Part shown: positions 12,695-24,444 of the stretch, piece after piece | Position numbering within the stretch: position 1 is the stretch's first letter | Layout: every line of letters begins with the position of its first letter | Assembly: GCA_018697195.1 (NCBI GenBank) | Contig: CM031860.1 | Span: 63,256,509 to 63,320,508, forward strand | Length of the DNA stretch: 64,000 nucleotides | Source: Certhia americana | Taxonomy: Eukaryota; Chordata; Aves; Passeriformes; Certhiidae | Direction of reading: 5' to 3' | Translations under genes and position numbers: made by a program | The notes under the pieces: generated by a model | Told to the model about the DNA's origin: nothing | The model's input: the letters and a program-made list of their open reading frames with translations, nothing else | Databases searched by the model: none

Positions 12695-13088
12695 GTACAG
12701 AGACAGGCTGAGAGCTGGGGTTGTTCAGCCTGGAGAAGAGAAAGGTTCCAGGGAGATCTCATTGTGGTATCTCAGTATTTAAAGAGGACTTATGAAAAAC
12801 AGAGAGAGAGACTTTTTATACTGGCAAATAGTAATAGAAGAAAGGGGAATGACTTTAAACAGAAAGAGATTTAGATTAAATGTTAGGAAAAAAGTCTTCC
12901 CTGTGAGGGTGGTGAGGCCCTGGCACAGGGTGCCCAGAGAAGCTGTGGCTGCCCCATCCCTAGCAGTGTCCAAGGCCAAGTTAGATGGGGCTTGGAGCAA
13001 CCTGGGATAGTGGAAGGTGCCCTCGGCAGGGGTGGTTGGAACTTCATGGTCTCTAAGGTTTCTTCCAACACAAACCATTCTGTGATAG
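12695..13088 (+). mobile_element. CR1 LINE, 3' part with ORF2 C-terminal relic
   Basis: This is one of the fuller CR1 copies. It starts in the ORF2 region encoding the C-terminal tail (GGGGTTGTTCAGCCTGGAGA at about 12717), continues through TTTAGATTAAATGTTAGG and the CCCTGGCACAGGGTGCCCAG block, and ends with AACACAAACCATTCTGTGA at about 13085. The frame at 12792-13010 keeps residues resembling the CR1 polymerase C-terminus: RFRLNVRKK at residues 26-34 and PWHRVPREAV at 43-52. It has lost the upstream reverse transcriptase, so it is a dead 5'-truncated copy. Confidence 0.93.
12792..13010 (+). pseudogene. CR1 ORF2 (polymerase) C-terminal remnant
   Basis: An open frame of 72 codons inside the CR1 copy at 12695-13088. 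The stretch with RFRLNVRKKVF and the downstream W-R-P-R-E pattern corresponds to the tail of the CR1 endonuclease/reverse transcriptase protein, a region without catalytic residues. The initial Met is incidental: the true protein would begin thousands of bases upstream, and that part is absent. It is not expected to be expressed as a functional protein. Confidence 0.75.
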
Positions 13089-13659
13089 TTTAAGGATCTC
13101 TTCATCAATGCAGGGTGGTATAAGATGCTTGGAAGGAAAGGTGCAATTGGGCAGTGGGACTAAATCTACTTCTGCAGACCAGAAAGGCTGAAGGATGGCC
13201 CCAGAAAATCAGTATGAGCATCATAACTCTGCTCAGATACCTGCTTAGCTGTGCTTGTTTCCCAGTGTGGGTAGCAGCCCCCAAAATTACACAAGGTCTA
13301 TAAACTTGTACTCCAAAAACTTGAGGCAGTGACTTGCTGAGCAGTCTTGTCTTTGTCAGCAGCAGTGATTGTGCTCTGAATGTCAGCAAGTTTGGCTCTC
13401 CAAAGTGATATCTGCAGTACAAGAGCACTTGGAGTGTTAACTCTGTTTCACTTGCTAGAAAAAGCTTCAGACCACACCAAAGCAAGGAGGTTTTTTAAAA
13501 GGGTCTAAACCAGATTCCTACCTGGCAATTGCTGCTGTACAGAGATCTGTGCTCATTTTGCCCTGTCATAGACTCTGCCTCACCTCAAAATCAGCTTCAG
13601 GAATGCTTTGCAAGCGACTATGTGACAAAACTTCAGTGCTCTTGGGTGTTTTTTTTAAA

Positions 13660-14130
13660 TATAGGATCATGGAATGCCTTGGGTTGGAAGGGTCCATTCA
13701 AGGTAGCCTTGTCCAAGCTTTCTGCCATGGACAGGGACATCAACTAGATGAGGTTGCTCAGAGCCCTGTCCTAGCTGACCTTGAATATTTCCAAGGATGG
13801 GGCAGTCACCACCTCTCTGGGTAGCCTAACCCAGTGTTTCATCACCTCATTGTTAAAAAAATTCTTCCTTATATCCTGTGTCTGAATCTAACCTCTCTTA
13901 GTTTAAAACCCTTGTCCCATTGCAGTAGACCCTGCTAAAATTCCATCCTCATCTTTTCTGTATCCCCTTTAAGTACTGGAAAGGTCTCATAAGGTCTCAC
14001 CAAACCTTTCCCTGCTCCAAGATGAACCCTGCAAACTTTCTCAGCCTGTCTCCATAGCACTCACAGCATCTTCCTGGCCTCCTCTGGACTCATTCCAAGA
14101 GGTCCTTGTCTTTTCCATGCTGAATATGAG
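13660..14130 (-). mobile_element. CR1 LINE, 3' part (older type)
   Basis: On the plus strand it begins with the reversed 3' tail (ATCATGGAATGCCTTGGG, then TTGGAAGGGTCC) and continues through CCATGGACAGGGACATCAAC, AGGTTGCTCAGAGCCC, CACCTCTCTGGGTAGCC, TTCTTCCTTATATCC and CTTTAAGTACTGGAAAGG, to CTCCTCTGGACTCATTCCA at about 14080-14099. This follows the usual order of CR1 3' sequence on the minus strand. The 'CATCAACTAGATGAGGTTGCTC' version of the 3' end differs from the other copies here and marks a separate subfamily. Homology fades around 14130. Confidence 0.93.
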
Positions 14131-15554
14131 CATTAACTCTGGTATCTTATTCCAAATTGACCAAATGCAGTCACAGACTGAGAAGACCCAGCTCTCCCCA
14201 TGCCCAGCAGAGCTCTCCAGAGAGCTGCAAGGAGCCACTGGCACATAATGGGAATTCTGTGGGTGAGAATTGATGGGGCAGCACAAGGCACTGATCTGCT
14301 CTGTAGATGCATTTTTCCAGGCCTTGACCTTTTAGATTCCTCTTCAATATCTTCTCCTTGCAAGAAAAGAAGAGTTAACATTTCACTCCTGCTTCTCAAC
14401 CACGGCAGCAAAGATTTAAACAGGGCATGAAAACAATAATCTGTGTCACTTCCTTCCTTTAACCTTGAAAGAGAGTTTTGTCTTTCCGTGAACTCTGCTT
14501 CTGTGCTGTAATTTGAACTTGCTATGAGGAACCTGGCATTTTAAAACCTATATAGATTTCTGATCCGAGATGCTGATGCTTGAAAGCACCTGTGTCACCA
14601 AGCCTTCTCCCTGCCTCAGCTAGTGTTATTTCCTGAGGTTTAAATGGATCGTTCCTTTTTTGGTTTTCTCATTGATCTGTCTCACTCCATATTTTGGTAT
14701 TTTTCTCAGTCAAGGGTGTATCTATTCTCTCTCTCCTTTGCTCCAACAGAAAAAAATCCTCCGGGTCCATGAGCTCTGCACTGATCTCAGACCAAGATAT
14801 CCTCCTCTCATTTTCCACTCTGCTCTCACAGCTTAGTGTGAAGCAGTTAGGATGAGCGATGACAATCTCTCTCAGGAGAACACTTATGTTGTTCAGCTCC
14901 ATACAATTTTGTGGTATTTAACACATTCTTACAGCATGTGACCAGTATCACAGATTAAGGAGCTCAGGGAGTTTTGGAAATTTTTTCTACTTGTATTTCC
15001 AGCTGTCCACAAACTTCAGAAAACCTGATCTTTGCTTATATACATCACATGCTAAGATACTGTGCTTTAACTTGATTGCAGCAATCTCACCCTGTGAGAG
15101 ATGTTACAACCCACCCTAGAATGTGAGGGTAACCCAGGTTCTTGTTAATAAATCCCTTGGAGTCGATTAGAGAAATGACACTGAATGACCAGTGTTTGTA
15201 AATACTCATGCAGGGATTATTGCAGAACAATTTTGTTGCACAGGAAAACTGCTATGGAGCCATTTTGGTTGTTATTATCTATAGTAAATGGCAATATAAA
15301 AGCTTAAAGGTATCACTTAACAAAATGTATGAGAAAGAGAAGAAAAGGAGTAAAAAGATCTCACCACCCGTAGGCTCTACAACAAGACTTAGCACAATTT
15401 CACTGTTTGTTGGTCTTAGATTGAACCCATCAGATAGTAAAGGACAGCCCAGAACACCACATCTACTAGGTTTATATTAACTCAGGTACAGGTGGGAACT
15501 CCAAAGTACCTCCCCTGGGATGGGGCATTTCAGTGGGGTGATGTTGTGTTGTTG

Positions 15555-15611
15555 ATCAAGGATACCTGGATGATGAAATGCTGTGCATCAGGAACACCTG
15601 GATGATGGAAT
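15555..15611. repeat. imperfect direct repeat, period 32 bp
   Basis: ATCAAGGATACCTGGATGAT at 15555 is followed 32 bp later by ATCAGGAACACCTGGATGAT at 15587. The two arms have a few differences, indicating an older local duplication. Confidence 0.8.
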
Positions 15612-17063
15612 TTTTTGGACCAGGGGACATTTTGGGAGAACTTGACACCTAATTCAATACAGCTGCCCATCACCCCAGTGCAGCTGGGCCCATCATGGCT
15701 CATCAGCAGAGTGAACACCTTCAGGCCATGTGTGAATGTCCCAGGGCCTCCTGGGCAGGGGAGTTACCACAGCTGAGTTCACTGATGAGGAAATGGGGAC
15801 AGCTCCTGCCTCACAGGGTTCCCCTCTCTCCTCATCTCATCCATCACCAGCTGTAGCCTGAGCTGGGCTGTGCTCACCCTCGGGTGCTTTGCACATCGGC
15901 AGCTTCCTCCTGATTGTCTGAGCCATCAGCATCCCAGTCTCTCTTCCAGTATCACTTCTGGATACATTCTTCTCCCTAGACCTGGGACTGGACAACAACA
16001 TCCTCTTTATCTTGTCTCAAGTTCCAGTCACAGCCCAAATGCCAGTCAGGAGCTGCATTTGGGGAGGGGTCATAGATGAGCAGCTCTTTCCTTGTAGTTT
16101 GCTACAGCAGGCAAAAATCCTCTGCTGATTTTAACATTGTTGAAGCCATGAAAACATCAATCATTTAGTCTCTCACAGGAGATGGTGCTTAATTGCTAAA
16201 TGTTCCTTCCAAAGGGATAACACTTCTGCTCCTCAGCAAATCCAGGAGCCAGTGGAGAGGAACCAGGCCTGGATTTGGCTCTCTCCTGTCTCCTGCTTAG
16301 ACAGCACCCACAGGAGCATGAACTCTTCAGTGCTAAGACCATTTCTGTTTGAAAGACTGACGAGTGGCAGCTTTCCTAAAGAAGTGATAATATTTTAATG
16401 GAACAAAGAAAGAAGAATAATCCAATCAGGAGAATGTGGCAGCTTGGCTGACAAACAGAAATAGCCGAGGTAAGTATATGGGAATGCTGAAGGAGTGAAG
16501 TCTGGCAGGGTGGCAGAGCAGCCTTGATGTGACTCTCAGAGCAACAAAAAACTTGTAGTGACATGGTTCTCACCCGCCAGTTCTTTTCTAGAAGTTTATT
16601 ATATTGAACAGGGCCCTTTCTCAGACCAGAGTGCATTTGGATTCTTGGAAATTTGACAAAAATATCTCCTGAGAACTGGCCTGTTTCCTCTCTTTCCAGG
16701 CTGACCTTTTAATGAGGTCTCATTTTGCTTCCATAAGCTGAGAACAGAGTGTACAAGCCCAGCACAAAATGTGCATTGTCTTTCTAGGATTTCACATCTG
16801 GTTTATTCTCCTGCACATTTCCACTTTCTAGGGAAACAAATCCTGGGACAGTTTTCTTTGCCCTACAATGAGAGATGCTGTTCTTTGAGCAAGCAATAGA
16901 ATGGTTAAAACCACCTCTATTCTCACAGGTCCTAAACCAACCACTTTTTCACTGTAATTGCTGTCATAACTTAAAACAACTCTTCCATTTAGCTATTTGG
17001 TTGGATTTTTTTTCGTCAAACAAATAAAGGGGGTGTTAGCATTGGTTGTGTTCCTGAAATAAG

Positions 17064-17084
17064 GATAAAAAAATCTTTTTTATC
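17064..17084. repeat. short A/T inverted repeat
   Basis: Arms GATAAAAAA (17064-17072) and TTTTTTATC (17076-17084) are perfectly complementary around a 3-base spacer. Such A/T hairpins are frequent by chance and no function is implied. Confidence 0.85.
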
Positions 17085-17286
17085 TGACTTCTAACAAAAT
17101 AATATCACATTCTGTGGGATTTCTTTCCAATACAAGGCCTAATCCTGGTCTTATTCTAAGGATAAACCAATATTACAATGTCCAGTTAGATGTGTGTTGC
17201 CCACTTAGAGTTATGTTACATGGCTCCCCAGCATGGTTGTGTTTGCTGAAGAAGGTCCAATTTTAAGTGCATCACCCTCCAATCTA

Positions 17287-17555
17287 ACAGAGAACAAGAG
17301 GAAAAGGCCCCAAGTTGTGCCAGGGGATGTTTAGTTTGGCTATCAGGAAAAATTCCTTCATGGTAAGGGTTGTTCAGCCCTGGCACAGCTGCCCAGGGCA
17401 GTGGTGGAGTCCCCATCCCTGAAGCGATTTAAAAGCCTTGTGCATGTGGCACTTGGGGACATGGTCAGTGCTGGCCTTGGCAGTGCTGGGGAAGCAGTTG
17501 GGCTTGATGATCTTAAAATTCTTTTCCAGACCAAATGATTCTGTGATTCCGTGAT
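17287..17555 (+). mobile_element. CR1 LINE 3' fragment
   Basis: Starts at ACAAGAGGAAAAGGCCCCAA, passes through GTTGTGCCAGGGGATGTTTA, the CAGCCCTGGCACAGCTGCCC block, CCCCATCCCTGAAGCGATTT and GGCACTTGGGGACATGG, and ends in the tail CAAATGATTCTGTGATTCCG. The end carries two and a half units of the 8-bp CR1 tail. It belongs to the GGCACTTGGGGACATGG type, also seen at 32662, 42071 and 49396. Confidence 0.93.
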
Positions 17556-20358
17556 CTACCAGAGGATCAGAGCACACTGCTCTGCACTGCTGTCCTGCAG
17601 CTGCAAATTGGATCTTTATCCTACTGGATGTTTAATTGAAAAGCTCTGAGCCAACATGGAGATATTTTCCAGCAGTTCCTTGCAGCTTAGATCGAAAAGA
17701 CAAGGGATAGAAAATAACTGCTTGATGTGAGACAGGGATTCATGCACCTGCTCCTCAGATAAGTGACAGACAGCAAAGTGTTCACACTCCTGATAATCAT
17801 GATAAAGCAGAGCTGGACACTTGTAAGGGTTTGAAAAATTAAAGTGATAATATTTTGTAGATGTGCTTGCAAAGACATAATCCTTGTTTATAGGACCATT
17901 CCTTAAATGGTGTTTTGGTCTGTAGATCTCAGCAACAACTTTAACTGATCAAAATACACAGAAGAAAATAAATAGCTTGGTACAACAGGATGATGGCCTT
18001 GAATCTTCCAGGGTGAGACAGTAAAAACCTTGTGATTTACTCCTATAATTCCTCCCAGTCTTTGCCATTGCAAAAGGTGTGGATTCAGCTTGTCAGGTCA
18101 AAGGGGATGGGACATGATAAGTGTCATGATAACAACATGCACTACAGCTAGAGTTCCTAGGTTTGGAAGAGACTTTTATTAGATAAATATCATACTTTTA
18201 TGAGCAAACCAGAAGTGGATGTCTTAGGCAGAACCTCATGGGCAGCTGGAAGTCACGAGGCAGCCACTGAAGGCAGGATCTGTTGGGCTGCTCAGGGCAG
18301 GGATTGGGATGCCCGAGGCTTTCTGAAGGCAGCTGGCACATCTCATTAGTTGGAAGAGAAAACAGAACCCAAACAAATGAAGAGCTCATCTCTGGACTAA
18401 TACAACTTCAGGGTGACTTTGCAAATTGGATTCTAGTGTTGCCTCGTCAACAGCTCATTATTGCTCTGTATAAAGTCCTTGAGATGGTAAAATATGAGGG
18501 ACTGATACTCTCCATCTTCTGGCTGCTCCAGATAAGGATTACAGGAGTAACAGGGTTGGTACTGAGTTATTAAATTTAGAGAGGCAAAAGTTATTTCTTG
18601 TGCATATATTTTACTACTTTTGTGATGCACTTAAAATAAGAAGTTTATGATCCGTGTCTTTCTTTGGAAGAAATTAAATCACTTTTATAGGGACTTCCCT
18701 CCTTCTTCCATGAGCCTCTTACAGATTATTTGCTGAAGGAGCTAGAGAGATTCATTTGGTTTTGTAACATATGTTCCTATGGACTTTAATTTTTACTCTG
18801 ATTTTCTTCATTCTGGTGAAAAAAGGTGTCAATTTACATATGTGGAAACTGCCTCTTCAGCCTCTTCTTCCTTTCCTCACTTGAAGCTCATAGATTTTCT
18901 CTGGACAGCTCCTCTGGGAGCTGCAGAGAGATCAATATTTAAAGAAATGGTGAGGCAGCTGTAACCTCACTAAATCTACCCAAAGGAAATAATTCAATAT
19001 TAACTCAGATGATTTTCTCTTGTGGTTGGATCAAATGGAGATTTAATAGAACTATCAGTATTTTCATATATGAGTTAAAAATGAAGGTAAATACATGAAA
19101 GGGCACCACATCAGCACAGTGCACTGAAGCCAAAATTAATTAAAGCAATGACCTCTGGAGCAGACTTGTGGCTGTGTGCAAGGAAAACTCTGTTAAGTTC
19201 ACTGTTCAAAGGTTCCATTTCAATTAATTCACTTCTAATTTAAAGCACGGTGAGGCTGCTGCTACTGCCTTCATTTTAGAAATTTCATGTGGTTATAGGG
19301 CCACAGGAGCATGAGGAGGTTGCTACTGAACTGATGACTTTTGGGCATGGGTTAACTTCAGAGATTTTAGGAGAAGCCAAACAATGATCCTGAGATGTGA
19401 CCGCATCCCCTGAAGATCCCCTTCTTTGATATATTTCCAAACTGGTGATAAATATTTATAACATAGATCAGGCACCTACAGAATTCCATTTATTACTGTC
19501 AGAAACAAGAGACACACTGATATAATCATCATTGCAAGGTCTTCCATGCTTCCACTCATATCCCATGCTGGCTGTGAATTGTCCAAGAATTTAGGTCCTC
19601 TGCCTAAATACATAAACACTCCTGCACTGGTGGCTGTGAGCTCACGACCCATTTCCCTTCAGCCACTTCCTCTCTCACTGGAAATGTACAATTTCACTTC
19701 AAAAATTAAATCTTCCCTGAATTTGACATGAAAATACCTGGCAAAAACTGCCTGGCACACTGTGGCTCAACCACGGGGGGTAGGAAAACTTATTTGAGTA
19801 GTAAATTGACAGCAGCAAAAGAAACTGTTCTCTTTTGCAGGTTTGACACTCGAGGCACTGAGACAGAAAATATGATTTGGTCAGGACATAGATTACAGTT
19901 TTCCATGCCCCTCCACACTCAGCACAAGAACAAGGACACTGATTTTTTATTAACAGTAGTAAAGACACAAAGAGAATTCTTCTGTGAGATGACAGCAAAA
20001 AATCCCCAGGATTTCCAAGTTAAAAAAGGTTTGTAGGGGAGATGATTTCTATTTGGGAGGGAGAAAGTCATTTGATTTTATTTTTTTTTGTGATCCACAC
20101 AAGTACTGGTAAAGAAACTACTGAGATTTTGCCTCTTCCTGCTAGGGAATGGTATCATTTTTAAAATATTTTCTCAATTTATTCATGGTGAGCTATAATG
20201 ATAAAATCTTTCAGAGCCAACTAGACTTTAAATTTAAAGTTAAGGATTTGGATTCTAGAATCTGCTTTCTGGCACTCAGACTTCTGCTGGCATCATCCAG
20301 TCCTTCCTTCTCCAACAAATTCTAATATGTTGGGTCTTTAAAACCTGGTCTTAAATAC

Positions 20359-20360
<2 letters not shown>
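17556..20360. other. unique non-coding interval
   Basis: No gene, transposon or RNA is recognised. A small direct repeat of CATGATAA (about 18113 and 18125) is seen. Open frames of up to about 100 codons have no recognisable content. Confidence 0.5.
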
Positions 20361-20414
<54 letters not shown>

Positions 20415-20416
20415 TG
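20361..20416. repeat. (TA)n microsatellite
   Basis: About 22 uninterrupted TA units from 20362, then an AATA interruption and a few more units. This is the longest pure dinucleotide repeat in the window and is likely polymorphic. Confidence 0.95.
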
Positions 20417-20557
20417 TAATATAAAAGTTGCTTAAATGTTTTCCAAAGGTTATCTTACCTTTTATGGAATTAGTGACATTTCATTCCACTGTAACATTAA
20501 TCCAAGATCACAAAATGATAATGGGAAGGGGTCAAGAAGAATTTAACTCAACAAAAT

Positions 20558-20615
20558 TAAAAAATAAAAAAAAAACCCCAAAACACAAATAACAAATAAC
20601 CAAAATACAATAATA
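20558..20615. repeat. A-rich low-complexity tract
   Basis: Runs of A broken by single T, C or CCCC (AAAAAATAAAAAAAAAACCC and similar). No retroposon body is recognised next to it. Confidence 0.8.
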
Positions 20616-22242
20616 TCAATTATTTTAAAAGTGGAATTTGATATCCAACCTGAAGAACTAAGCCTTGGCATTTTGTTGTTCAGCTAAAATTGATTTGTGT
20701 GCCAACAGAAATGCCAGCTGTGGGTTTTAATGTAAAAGGCTTTGTCAAAGGGATTTTTTTGGACAGTTTTTCCTTTCAATGAATCAATAGATTCCTTCTT
20801 GGTGTCTCTTTCTGACACACTACTGTTGGCTGAGTGCAAAAGGAAGGGCTAAGGCTGATTCATACATGAAATCTTGTGCTGTAATCCACATATTGGTGTC
20901 TGCATTGCCAAGAAGAGCTTTATTTTTGTTCTGAATCATGCAAAGGAAGAATATTCTACTTTAGTTGTATGACTCTTGCTTTAAACCATGAGGTTTCCTC
21001 CTCACCATTTTTCACTTCTATAGCATAGTTACTTCAACAAAATTCTCTTTCCCAGAAGTTTCCTGGGTCAAAACTCTTCCCTCCAGATGTTCTGCTCACA
21101 GTCAGCACAGATAAATGATCTGTTCCAAGTCCTTTGCCCAGCAAATGGGAATGCATAAATTATTGGCACCACCTATTGGTGAAAAAGGCAAATTATACAG
21201 GATTTGTGGGTTAGTTTCAATACCTTCAGTAAATATGGCTTCAGGCATTGCTCCTGCTTTGATTTATTTAATGATGTAACCCAACAGGGCCACTCAAGAT
21301 TTGCATTTCCCTCTGGCAGAGATAAATCTGAGTTCAGTGGTGATTTGGGATGCATTTGGCAACGGGTCATGAAACAGAGGAGGAGACAGGACAGGAACGT
21401 ACAGGTGGAGCAGGTTTCCTGAGTCCCACGTTCTTCTAAGGTTTTTTTCCCTTAAAATACAAGCAAAGATGGAAAGGATTTTTCCATTCCGTCACAAACA
21501 GCAGCCACAGCTGGTCCATGAGTCACAAATCAAAGTGGCTGCCTTTGGCTCTTGTGACCAGGAAAAGAGCTGTGTGATACAGGACTTGCTGAGACAGGAG
21601 CAAAATGATGGGAATTTCATGAGCAAAAACCCAGGAAATCCTGGCGTCTACCGAAAGCTGGGGATGTGAAAGGAACTGCAAAGATCAAACCCATGGTTTG
21701 GAGGCAGAAGCACCTGCATTTTTAATTCCTGTGCTCATGCTGATTCTTGTGTCTGTGGGAATGCTTTTGACTGTGGAAAAAAGCTGAGTTGAGATTTTTG
21801 TGGTGGCCCTTAAGGAGCAGAAGGTGGTGGGAGGGATCTGAAAATGCTGTAGGTGTTTTGAATCATTTCCTACCAAGAAGTTCTCACTTGAATTATCCAT
21901 TGTAGGCTGGAAATGGTGGAAAACCTCTGGACCAGGGGACATGCTGGTTCTTTGTGGTTACTGATGAACAGAATGATTTGCATTTTCACTGAATTAAAGA
22001 GAGGGGAAAGAGAGAATGGCATTTTGCTTCAGGCTGCTCTTTTTTTTGAAATCCCAAAGAGTTATTTTGTGTTGATATTAGCCCTAAGTTATCTTCTGAT
22101 ATGAATTTTTATCTCTTGGTGTGCTAAACTATGCATTCAGGAAAGAGCACTGGACTCTGGTTCAGCATGAACTAATTGAAATGTGGAAGGGATCTGATGG
22201 ATACTTGAATATTGCAGCTTATCCTCCAAAGTTTCTTTGAGG

Positions 22243-22256
22243 TTTTTTTTTTTTTT
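22243..22256. repeat. poly(T) run
   Basis: A run of about 14 T followed by a CT-rich stretch. No other structure is seen. Confidence 0.85.
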
Positions 22257-23182
22257 CCTTTTTCCCTTCCTAGACTTGGAAAAACTCTTCTCCTTCTCTC
22301 TAAAATCTCCCTCACAAAGGGTATCTATTTATTATTCTGGATGTCCAAGTTATTTGCTGTCATTACTTAGCCCAGCAGGATGGGCTCTTGTGCTCCAGTT
22401 TTTGGAAACATTAGAAACAAATGAGAACACTTGATAGACACAGACTCAGACCTTCTGAAATTTATGAAGCAGTACCTGTCTACAAGGTTTATTTAGACAC
22501 TGCCATGATCTAAACTTTACCATATCTGAGTATGATACTCTGTGGAACAGGACTATACAAATAACTAAGCTCATATACCTCCATTTATTTTTAAAGAAAA
22601 TATTGTTCTGCACATGTTCAAATATAACTTAACTAACTCATGGACGAGGCAGTGCTAATGACAAAGAAAACTTCATTTACCAGCTGGTTGTACTAACCTG
22701 TCAGAAAGGACATTCATAAAGATGTTCCATCATGCCTGATCTGCTTCCTCAAATAAGTGGCAGGGCAGCTTTAGCCTTCAGAGGATCAATTTTCTCTTGA
22801 AAATACACCTCTTTTTAGGGGCTCCTGCTGCAAAACCCAGCCAGATTATTTATTTATAATGGCTGTCTATTGTCATTAGACAAGCTGAGGATAAATAATA
22901 AAAGCTTGGAGACTGAATTTAGAAGGTGCCTATTTTTATTACCACTGTTTAGATTTGGGAACCAGGCAGTGATCCACAGATTACCACCACAGTGTGAATC
23001 CACTTTAAATGGAATGAGAAGAAAGTAGGGATTTCCTCAGTTCAAAAACTAGGATAACAAGCACTTTCCTGACAGTTCCTATGCATAAGGAAATCCTGCA
23101 TAGTTTACACCTATGACATGCAGCACAGTACTAAGCAGGTTTTGACCAGGGAACGGTCACATTCTATGACAAAATGTCTGGG

Positions 23183-23310
23183 GAAAAAAAAAACAAAAAA
23201 AACAAAACAAAAAAAAAAAAAAAAAAAAGAAAAACTTAGAGGAACATTCAAATTTAAATTTTTTTTCTCGACAGCCTCAGTCCTAGTATGTAAGTGACAT
23301 TTAGGGGCAG

Positions 23311-23351
<41 letters not shown>

Positions 23352-23432
23352 AAAAACTATAGAGGGAAAATGTCAATTAAATTTTTTTCTCCAGCTCAGT
23401 CCTAGTATGTAAAGTGGACATTTAAGGGCAGG
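23183..23432. repeat. tandem duplication of a poly(A) + ~80 bp unit
   Basis: A long A-rich tract (23184-23235) is followed by a unit of about 80 bp (to 23312). Then a second A run of about 37 bases (23313-23349) is followed by a second, imperfect version of the same unit (23353-23432). Both end GGGGCAGGC or AAGGGCAGGC, and both share CAGTCCTAGTATGTAA. The copies differ mainly by single-base insertions and deletions. The Phe-rich reverse-strand frame here is a homopolymer artefact. Confidence 0.85.
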
Positions 23433-23560
23433 CTGGATGGATGATGTTTGTAGTCTGATCTTCATGGGGACTAAACAGACATGCCATGCAGAAAACAGCA
23501 ATTACTGAGTGTGTGTGTCTTACCTGGTCAGGACTTAGTATCTTAATTGATATTATCTTT

Positions 23561-23582
23561 ATTGAGATTATATTGAGATTAT
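23561..23582. repeat. 11-bp tandem duplication
   Basis: Two exact adjacent copies of ATTGAGATTAT (23561-23571 and 23572-23582), just upstream of the CR1 fragment's 3' end. This is a local slippage duplication. Confidence 0.9.
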
Positions 23583-23596
23583 TCTATCCAAGATAG

Positions 23597-23728
23597 AATC
23601 ATAGAATCACAGAATGGTTTGAGTGGGAAGGCACCTTCCAGACCATCTCATTCAAACCCTCTCCCATGGGCTGGGAACTTTCCAAATGACCTGGTTGCCC
23701 AGAGCCCCATCCAGACCCCACACTGGCT
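23597..23728 (-). mobile_element. CR1 LINE 3' fragment
   Basis: On the plus strand: ATCATAGAATCACAGAATGG (reversed tail of two to three 8-mers), then GGAAGGCACCTTCCAGACC, a degraded CTCCCATGGGCTGGGAAC block, then TGGTTGCCCAGAGCCCCATC. The normal CAGGGACACCTTCCACTAG segment is altered to CTGGGAACTTTCCAAATGAC. Homology ends around 23728. Confidence 0.9.
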
Positions 23729-24175
23729 ATGAGCAGCCAGCTCTGAGTGTTTCTGGTCAGATGGTGGCAGATGAGTTTTGTGGATGGCCTTTCCCAGGAG
23801 CCTGCAGCTGTTTAAATAGTCACCCCTTGGGAGCCACAGCACCACAGCTATGTTTGACATTGTTATACCTCAGCAGGGACAGGGAGAACCATGGGGACAA
23901 GGAGTCCTTCCCACTTCCTGGCTTCCATAGCTTACTTTAATTGGTAAAACTATGCTCCTGTCACTGGGGAGGATGTCATAAAATCAAACATGAACAAAAA
24001 TCTTAAGCTCAAGAATCCATTTGCCCCGGGGCTCCACAGAACCCTTCTGGGTAAAACTGTGTCTGCAGGGAGTTGGAGCACCAGCAGTGGGAGGAATCCC
24101 TTGGAAAGGGGACAGGGCTGTCACACCTCCCAGAGCAGGACATAGTAAACAATCCCTGTGGCTTCCTGCCAATAC

Positions 24176-24208
24176 TTTTGTTTGTTTGTTTGTTTGCTTG
24201 TTTGTTTC
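24176..24208. repeat. (TTTG)n microsatellite
   Basis: About eight TTTG units with one GCTTG interruption, followed by C4. Confidence 0.93.
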
Positions 24209-24423
24209 CCCAGTGATTTTTGGCTTTTCCATCTGAACAAGCACGCGCATCCTCAGTGCGGAGTCATCATCTTTCTGGGGTGAGAGAAAAATAACTCTGC
24301 ACACACAAATGTGAAAACCGAGGATATTTTTCTGATGAGATGCATTTTTCCTGCTTTCACATTGAGTTCAGCATGAATTCACAATTGGAAGTGGTACTTC
24401 GTAGTTCTCACACTTTCCAACGC

Positions 24424-24444
24424 TTTTTTTTTTTTTTTTTTTTT
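24424..24444. repeat. poly(T) run
   Basis: A run of about 21 T. It could be the reverse-strand poly(A) of a processed insertion, but no body or flanking duplication is recognised. Confidence 0.9.

Larger units (their letters stand above)
14131..17286. other. unique non-coding interval
   Basis: No gene is recognised. It contains an imperfect 32-bp-period direct repeat (15555-15611) and a small A/T hairpin (17064-17084). The remaining sequence is unremarkable. Confidence 0.5.
20417..23182. other. unique non-coding interval
   Basis: No gene is recognised. An A-rich tract with C interruptions lies at about 20558-20615 and a T14 run at 22243-22256. An A+T-rich, SOX/homeodomain-like stretch is at 22840-22945 (see findings). 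The open frames are short and uninformative. Confidence 0.5.

Noticed and set aside
23111..23353. Poly-Phe reverse-strand frame
   Set aside because: Produced by the A homopolymers of the duplicated unit.
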